Shown: positions 30,988 through 36,050 of the stretch, piece by piece
Position numbering within the stretch: the first letter of the stretch is position 1
Layout of the letters: the number at the start of each line of letters is the position of its first letter
Assembly (NCBI GenBank): GCA_016183125.1
Contig: JACPFG010000038.1
Location: forward strand, 1 to 36,050
Origin: Deltaproteobacteria bacterium
GTDB taxonomy: Bacteria > UBA10199 > GCA-002796325 > JACPFF01
Direction: 5' to 3'
DNA length: 36,050 nucleotides
Translations under genes and position numbers: made by a program
The notes under the pieces: generated by a model
What the model was told of the DNA's origin: nothing
The model's database searches: none
The model's input: the letters and a program-made list of their open reading frames with translations, nothing else

Positions 30988-31881
30988 TTGACAGACGTCC
31001 GTTCGTTCACTACTCCCCTCGCCATGCAGATCGGTCCTTATACCATTACCGCGATTGAGGCAGGCGAATTCGCCCTCGATGGAGGGGCGATGTTTGGGAT
31101 CGTGCCGAAGCCGCTCTGGGAGAAAAAGATCGGCGTAGACGCTCGCAACCGGATCGACATGCGGCTTCGCTGCCTCCTGATCCGGGGAGAGATCGGCGGC
31201 AAAAAACGGACGATACTTGTCGATACCGGAATGGGGACGAAGTGGGATGCGAAGGGGATCGACATCTACCGAATCGATTATTCCCGATATGATCTGCTCC
31301 GGTCCCTTGCGGGCGCAGGGATCCAACCGACCGACGTGACAGATGTTATTCTCACCCATTGTCACTTCGATCATGCCGGTGGCGCCACGACGGCGGCTGG
31401 GGAGGGACAGATCGCTCCGTCCTTTCCGAAGGCCACCTACTATGTCCAGCAAGCGCATTGGGAGTGGGCGCAACACCCTTCCGATAAGGATTGGGGGAGC
31501 TTTATGGCCCATGATTTTCTCCCGCTCATGGAGGCCAAGCAACTTACGCTCCTTGCGGGCACCGACGAGATCTTCCCCGGCATCGGATTCCGACTGACCA
31601 ATGGGCACACCGCCGCCCTGCAACATCCGCTCATCACTGATGGGACGACGACGCTTTTCTACTGCGCCGATCTGCTCCCCACCTCTCTGCACGTCGGCAT
31701 CCCGTGGATAATGGCCTACGACATCCGCCCGCTGGAGACGCTTGCCGAAAAGAAGGCTGTATTGGCAGACGCGGCGAGGAATCGGTGGATCTTGGCGTTT
31801 GAACATTGTCCACTAGTGGCTGCTGCGCGGGTGGAACCGACTGAAAAGGGATACCGGATTGCCGACGTGGTCGCACTTTAA
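30988..31881 (+). CDS. MBL-fold metallo-hydrolase
   Basis: LVDTGMGTKWD, VILTHCHFDHAGGAT motif; proposed TTG start 30988 with GGAGG 5 nt upstream (maximal ORF starts 30934). Confidence 0.88.
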   Translation: MTDVRSFTTPLAMQIGPYTITAIEAGEFALDGGAMFGIVPKPLWEKKIGVDARNRIDMRLRCLLIRGEIGGKKRTILVDTGMGTKWDAKGIDIYRIDYSRYDLLRSLAGAGIQPTDVTDVILTHCHFDHAGGATTAAGEGQIAPSFPKATYYVQQAHWEWAQHPSDKDWGSFMAHDFLPLMEAKQLTLLAGTDEIFPGIGFRLTNGHTAALQHPLITDGTTTLFYCADLLPTSLHVGIPWIMAYDIRPLETLAEKKAVLADAARNRWILAFEHCPLVAAARVEPTEKGYRIADVVAL

Positions 31882-32383
31882 GACACTCCTTGGCTGGCTG
31901 CTCCCCTGGGGATGGCCGAGTTGGCCGATCCTTGGCGCCGCAGCGGGGATGTCCCTTCTTGTGGCCATGGCGACCGACTACGGAGTCGCCTGGTTGCAGT
32001 ATCTGGTGCCGGCAGCGGAAGGTTATGAACTGTGGCTCATCGATCTGGTCGCGGTGCGCTCACCAACGGAGGCCGTGGCAAAATTCGGCCTGCTATGTCT
32101 ACTGCCGGCATTTCTGGAGGAGAGCCTCTTTCGAGGGATCTGCCAAACCTTACTCGAATGCGCGTGTGGAAAATGGATAGGCCTCGTGCTGGCGGCGTGT
32201 CTCTTTGCGGCGGCCCATGCCAACTGGCGGTATTTCCCGCTCTACACGCTTCTCGGCATCTTCCTTGGCGCCCTCTACCAATGGCGCCGCACCTTATGGC
32301 TGCCGGCCATCGCGCATCTGGTCAATAATACGTGGACATATGCGACGAAGGCCGCCGGCTGGTCGTTACCCGGACTTGGTTAA
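31859..32383 (+). CDS. CPBP-family intramembrane glutamic protease
   Basis: Multi-TM protein with EESLFRG, FAAAHANW and HLVNNTW motifs. Confidence 0.85.
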   Translation: MPTWSHFKTLLGWLLPWGWPSWPILGAAAGMSLLVAMATDYGVAWLQYLVPAAEGYELWLIDLVAVRSPTEAVAKFGLLCLLPAFLEESLFRGICQTLLECACGKWIGLVLAACLFAAAHANWRYFPLYTLLGIFLGALYQWRRTLWLPAIAHLVNNTWTYATKAAGWSLPGLG

Positions 32384-32435
32384 CCAAAACACTTCCTATG
32401 GTTCTATTACAGCGGATTGCACTGCACGATCGCAT

Positions 32436-33632
32436 TCACTCCTCCGTCTCCTGCGTCGCGGCTTTATTGGCTATTTTTTCGAGATTCACTTCCCCCATGG
32501 AAAGCACGCTCCCCTCGCCGCCCGGCCACCAGTTGCCAAGGCACCCGCCTTTTACGCCGGCCTTTTGCATCTTGAAAGCAGAACCGGCCCAGGTGAATTG
32601 GAGCGATCCGCTGCAACTCCTATTGCCTGCGGCGGTCAGATCGGCGCGCACGATACCATCCGGCGTGGGCGCGGCAAGCGTCCAGAGGATCTTCTCTCCC
32701 CCCTCTTTACCGAAATCAAATCCCCAGACCTTGCGAAAGGAGCCCTTCTCGAAGCGGTAGGCATCCACCCGGTGGACTGCGCCGAATTCGGCGGCCGATC
32801 TCTCGCGGAGCCAGCTGCGCGATAAAAATAGATACTCCTGACCGCCCGGCAGGCCGTAGAGCCTTACCCCGCCTGCCGTCAATGAGCCTCCCTCCGTCCC
32901 ACCATAGAGGACTATTCCGCGCCCGTTACCACCAGCCGTCCGATCTACCCGCCCGAAGTGCTGATACCCGCGCAACACCCCGCTAGATTCTTGGACAGCC
33001 ACTTCCAGGTCTTCCAAGGCCAATCCCGGCTTCGGCGCGCACTTTTTTTCATCAACTGAGGCAAATGTCCGGGTATCGGTGTTCCGTTGTGTCTGAAAGA
33101 CGCGCACTGTAATCTCCCTGCCGTAGAGTGTAGCCGTCTCATGCCGTTTGGCACTCGTCTCAGGGCACCCCTCCGGATCACCGGGGTAATCCCCCTCCAT
33201 GGCGATGTCGGTCACGTGCGTTATCTGCCACCCCATGGGTCCACCCGGACGCAAGCTAAGCCACGACTCCCATTCGCGCACCGTCCCCTCTTCTACAATC
33301 TGACTTACGATCCCGACGACCGTCCCGTCCGGAAGCGTACGCACCTTGAGAACGCTCGCCTCGGCCGGCTGTGTGAACCGCGCAGGTGCCGCTCCCCTAT
33401 CCCATCGTTTCAACTTTCCCGGCCCGACCAGATCGAGCCGATGGTATCCGGCACCCTGCGCCATGATTTGTTGCAATCGGCCGCGGTCCCCTTGCTGCAA
33501 TGCCGCCGTCCAGGCCTGCACTACTCCTGCCGCCCCTTGGGTAGATTCTCCCCTGCCCGCAGCGATCCCATTAGATCCAGAGAGGCCGATCGCCGTTACC
33601 ATCGCGATGCCAACACTCGCCATTCGCCACAT
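32436..33632 (-). CDS. Exported protein of unknown function
   Basis: Start proposed at ATG 33630-33632 (MWRMASVGIAMVTAIGLSGSNGIAAG signal peptide); about 398 aa; no recognised family. Confidence 0.6.
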   Translation of the reverse strand: MWRMASVGIAMVTAIGLSGSNGIAAGRGESTQGAAGVVQAWTAALQQGDRGRLQQIMAQGAGYHRLDLVGPGKLKRWDRGAAPARFTQPAEASVLKVRTLPDGTVVGIVSQIVEEGTVREWESWLSLRPGGPMGWQITHVTDIAMEGDYPGDPEGCPETSAKRHETATLYGREITVRVFQTQRNTDTRTFASVDEKKCAPKPGLALEDLEVAVQESSGVLRGYQHFGRVDRTAGGNGRGIVLYGGTEGGSLTAGGVRLYGLPGGQEYLFLSRSWLRERSAAEFGAVHRVDAYRFEKGSFRKVWGFDFGKEGGEKILWTLAAPTPDGIVRADLTAAGNRSCSGSLQFTWAGSAFKMQKAGVKGGCLGNWWPGGEGSVLSMGEVNLEKIANKAATQETEE

Positions 33633-33702
33633 ACGCACCCCCTGCAAACCATCTACCCAGAGTGATTGCCATTCGCAACGCCTTTCCATATAGTGCGTCG
33701 CC

Positions 33703-34626
33703 ATGTCGCAATGGTTAAAACCGAAGGCGCTCCGTCCTGGCGACTGCATCGGCATAGCCGCCCCGGCATCGTGCTTCGACGAGGACTCCTTTCAGGCCGC
33801 CGTGCAGTCTGTGGAGAAAGCCGGCTTCCGGATCAGCATGCGGGACGACATCCGCGCGCGACATCGGTATCTCGCGGGTCCGGATGCCAGGCGCGCCGAG
33901 GAGTTAAACGCCCTCCTGGCCGATCCGGAGATCTGCGCCATTTTTTTTGCTCGCGGCGGGTACGGCACCCAGCGGATCCTACCGCTGTTAGATGTCAGCC
34001 CGACCAAGACACACCCGAAGATCGTGGTAGGATCGAGCGATCTCACCGTCCTCCATGCGTATCTGCACCATCACTGCCGATGGGTTACGTTTTACGGGCC
34101 GATGCTGAGCACGCATCTGGGGCCTAAGGCGCCGCCGGTTAACTGGGAATGGCTGTTGAAGATCTGTGGGGAGCGCAAGCCAATTGGGACACTGCCGGCG
34201 CCCGGACTTATCGTGATAAAGCCGGGCAGGGCCGATGGACCGTTGCTTGGCGGTTGTGTCGCGCTGATTCAAGCCGGGATAAAAACAATCTATGAATGGC
34301 CCACAGCCGGCGGGATCCTCTTTCTTGAGGACCGCGGGATAAAATTATACGCGCTCGATAGGATGCTCACACATCTGAAACATGCCGGCCTCTTTCGCGG
34401 TGTGAAGGGGATTGCACTGGGCTCCATGGTCCTCTCGGCCGACGAACCGAGACCGGACGATCTGGTGCCGATGCTGACGGAATTTTTCCACGACTTTCCC
34501 GGCCCAGTGTTGTGCGGTCTGCCAGCCGGTCACTGCGATCCATTCCTCACCTTACCGCTGGGAGTGCGGGTCACGTTGACCACCGACCCTCCCTGTGTCA
34601 CTATAAACGAGTCGGCCGTGGCGTGA
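33703..34626 (+). CDS. S66-family LD-carboxypeptidase (LdcA/MccF-like)
   Basis: LRPGDCIGIAAPAS, FFARGGYGTQRILPLLD, VVGSSDLTVLHAYLHHH, TFYGPML, LLGGCVALI, GILFLEDRG. Confidence 0.92.
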   Translation: MSQWLKPKALRPGDCIGIAAPASCFDEDSFQAAVQSVEKAGFRISMRDDIRARHRYLAGPDARRAEELNALLADPEICAIFFARGGYGTQRILPLLDVSPTKTHPKIVVGSSDLTVLHAYLHHHCRWVTFYGPMLSTHLGPKAPPVNWEWLLKICGERKPIGTLPAPGLIVIKPGRADGPLLGGCVALIQAGIKTIYEWPTAGGILFLEDRGIKLYALDRMLTHLKHAGLFRGVKGIALGSMVLSADEPRPDDLVPMLTEFFHDFPGPVLCGLPAGHCDPFLTLPLGVRVTLTTDPPCVTINESAVA

Positions 34627-34647
34627 TTTGCCGCTGAGCAATTCTTT

Positions 34648-35742
34648 ATGCATCCCGTTGATGTCGCCATGAAGCAGGCCGTCGATTCCGGGGTCTTCCC
34701 GGCGGCGGAATTGCTCGTCTGTCGGGGAGGGGCAATTGTGCATCATCGCCATTACGGGCAGTCCCGCGAGGGGACGCTGTACGACATCGCCTCCCTCACA
34801 AAGGTGATCTCCACCACAACATTGGCGATGCAATGGATCGCCGAGGGGAGGCTTAAGCTGACCGATCGTATGGCGGATCACCTCCCCGAACTGCCGCATG
34901 ACACCCATGGCGCCATCACGATCGAACAGATATTGCAGCACTGCGCCGGCTATCCACGATGGCAGCCGTATTACCAGGAGGTGCCGATTCGAGCGATCGG
35001 CACACCGGAGGGGCGCAGGATAATATTGGAGAGCGCCTTGCGCGAACCTCTGGTCTACCCGCCCGGCACTAACTGCATATACAGCGATATCGGCTATATC
35101 CTACTGGGCGAGCTGCTGGAGCGGATCGGCGGCAACGGGCTTGAACACCTTTTCGTGGAGCGGATTGCGGAGCCGCTCGATCTCTTGAATACAGGATATT
35201 GCCCGCTCCCCTCATCAGAACGCATGATCCCCCGGCCTGCCGACTACGCCATCGATCGCCGATACGCCCCCACGGAGGATTGTCCCTGGCGTCGAAAGGT
35301 CCTGCACGGCGAGGTACACGATCAAAACTGCTACGCCATGGGCGGGGTGGCCGGGCACGCCGGTCTATTTTCAACTGCCGAGGACCTGCACGCCTTCGTC
35401 CATCAGTTCGCCGCGTGCGACCGAGGCCATAGCGAATGGATCCCTTCGGCTGTCGTTCGCCGGTTCCTCAGGTTTTCCGACCGCCTGCCGGCGGCCGATG
35501 CCACCTGGGTGCTTGGTTGGGATACCCCGGCTCACCCCAACTCCCAGGCCGGGAGGCACTTCTCCCGTCATTCGGTAGGGCACTTAGGTTACACCGGCTG
35601 CTCGCTTTGGATAGATCTGGAAAATGATTGTTGGGTGATTCTACTTACCAACCGAATCCATCCGTCAACCACCAACGAAAAGATCCGGGCCTTCCGCCCG
35701 GCGCTGCACGATTTGATTTATGAGGAGTTACTTAGCGGCTAG
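34648..35742 (+). CDS. Beta-lactamase-fold serine hydrolase
   Basis: YDIASLTKVISTTT (SxxK), YSDIGYILLGELLERIGG, GGVAGHAGLFSTAEDLHAFV, HLGYTGCSLWIDL. Confidence 0.9.
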   Translation: MHPVDVAMKQAVDSGVFPAAELLVCRGGAIVHHRHYGQSREGTLYDIASLTKVISTTTLAMQWIAEGRLKLTDRMADHLPELPHDTHGAITIEQILQHCAGYPRWQPYYQEVPIRAIGTPEGRRIILESALREPLVYPPGTNCIYSDIGYILLGELLERIGGNGLEHLFVERIAEPLDLLNTGYCPLPSSERMIPRPADYAIDRRYAPTEDCPWRRKVLHGEVHDQNCYAMGGVAGHAGLFSTAEDLHAFVHQFAACDRGHSEWIPSAVVRRFLRFSDRLPAADATWVLGWDTPAHPNSQAGRHFSRHSVGHLGYTGCSLWIDLENDCWVILLTNRIHPSTTNEKIRAFRPALHDLIYEELLSG

Positions 35743-35830
35743 ACCATGGTAACGAGTTTTACCGCACGCGCAAACTTTCTGTAATTTGCAGAGCAACATA
35801 ATTGCCCCCGTGCGACTCACACATCGGATG

Positions 35831-35975
35831 CGGCCTCGGCCGGGGACGGTGGATTCGGGCCGCCGTCTCCTCGGCTTACGGGCCTCGTCGCGGCTTATCC
35901 TCGCTCGCCGCAACATCAGACACCATCGATGCGGCTCGCTGCGCATATCCCTCATCCCCCGCCCCGGCCTCGCCG
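35831..35975. repeat. Palindromic dispersed element, copy B
   Basis: Arms GGCCGGGG (35838-35845) / CCCCGGCC (35962-35969), inner stem CCG..CATC / GATGCGG; shares TTCGGGCCG, TCGGCTTACGGGCCTC, CTTA.CCTCGC, ACCAT.GATGC and ATATCCCTCA with copy A. Confidence 0.75.
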
Positions 35976-36050
35976 CTTTCCGAAAGCACGTTATAACAGT
36001 TACCTCTCTGCCCCACGCATCAAGTGGATAAAGATACTCCAAGTCTCCCC

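Noticed and set aside
35728-36042. 104-aa minus-strand ORF over copy B
   Set aside because: Mostly translation of the palindromic repeat; no start context or homology recognised.

Overview
A GC-rich bacterial chromosomal segment, mostly a conserved core locus. The minus strand carries a near-complete division/cell-wall (dcw) cluster: mraZ-rsmH-ftsL-ftsI-murE-murF-mraY-murD-ftsW-murG-murC-murB-ddl-ftsQ-ftsA-ftsZ, followed by hemE-hemN. The left plus-strand part has a small lipoprotein, mlaE-mlaF-mlaD, and a prkA-DUF444-spoVR stress/sporulation-type module. The right part has an AlaA/AlaC-type aminotransferase, an MBL-fold hydrolase, a CPBP protease, an unknown exported protein, an S66 LD-carboxypeptidase and a beta-lactamase-fold serine hydrolase. 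Main unusual observations: (1) a ~135-145 bp palindromic element present at least twice (about 8408-8544 and 35831-35975), with conserved primary-sequence blocks and base-paired arms that differ in sequence but keep pairing; one copy lies in an open frame inside a carotenoid-biosynthesis (DUF422/CruF-like) gene remnant. (2) Three conserved genes (prkA, DUF444, ddl) each lack a ~60-140 nt conserved segment, out of frame; they are either real lesions/splits or assembly artefacts. (3) A GC-rich, hairpin-containing ftsA-ftsZ spacer shows partial similarity to the spacer upstream of the carotenoid gene remnant. No CRISPR array, tRNA/rRNA gene or transposase was recognised. All homology statements are from memory of protein families; no search was run.
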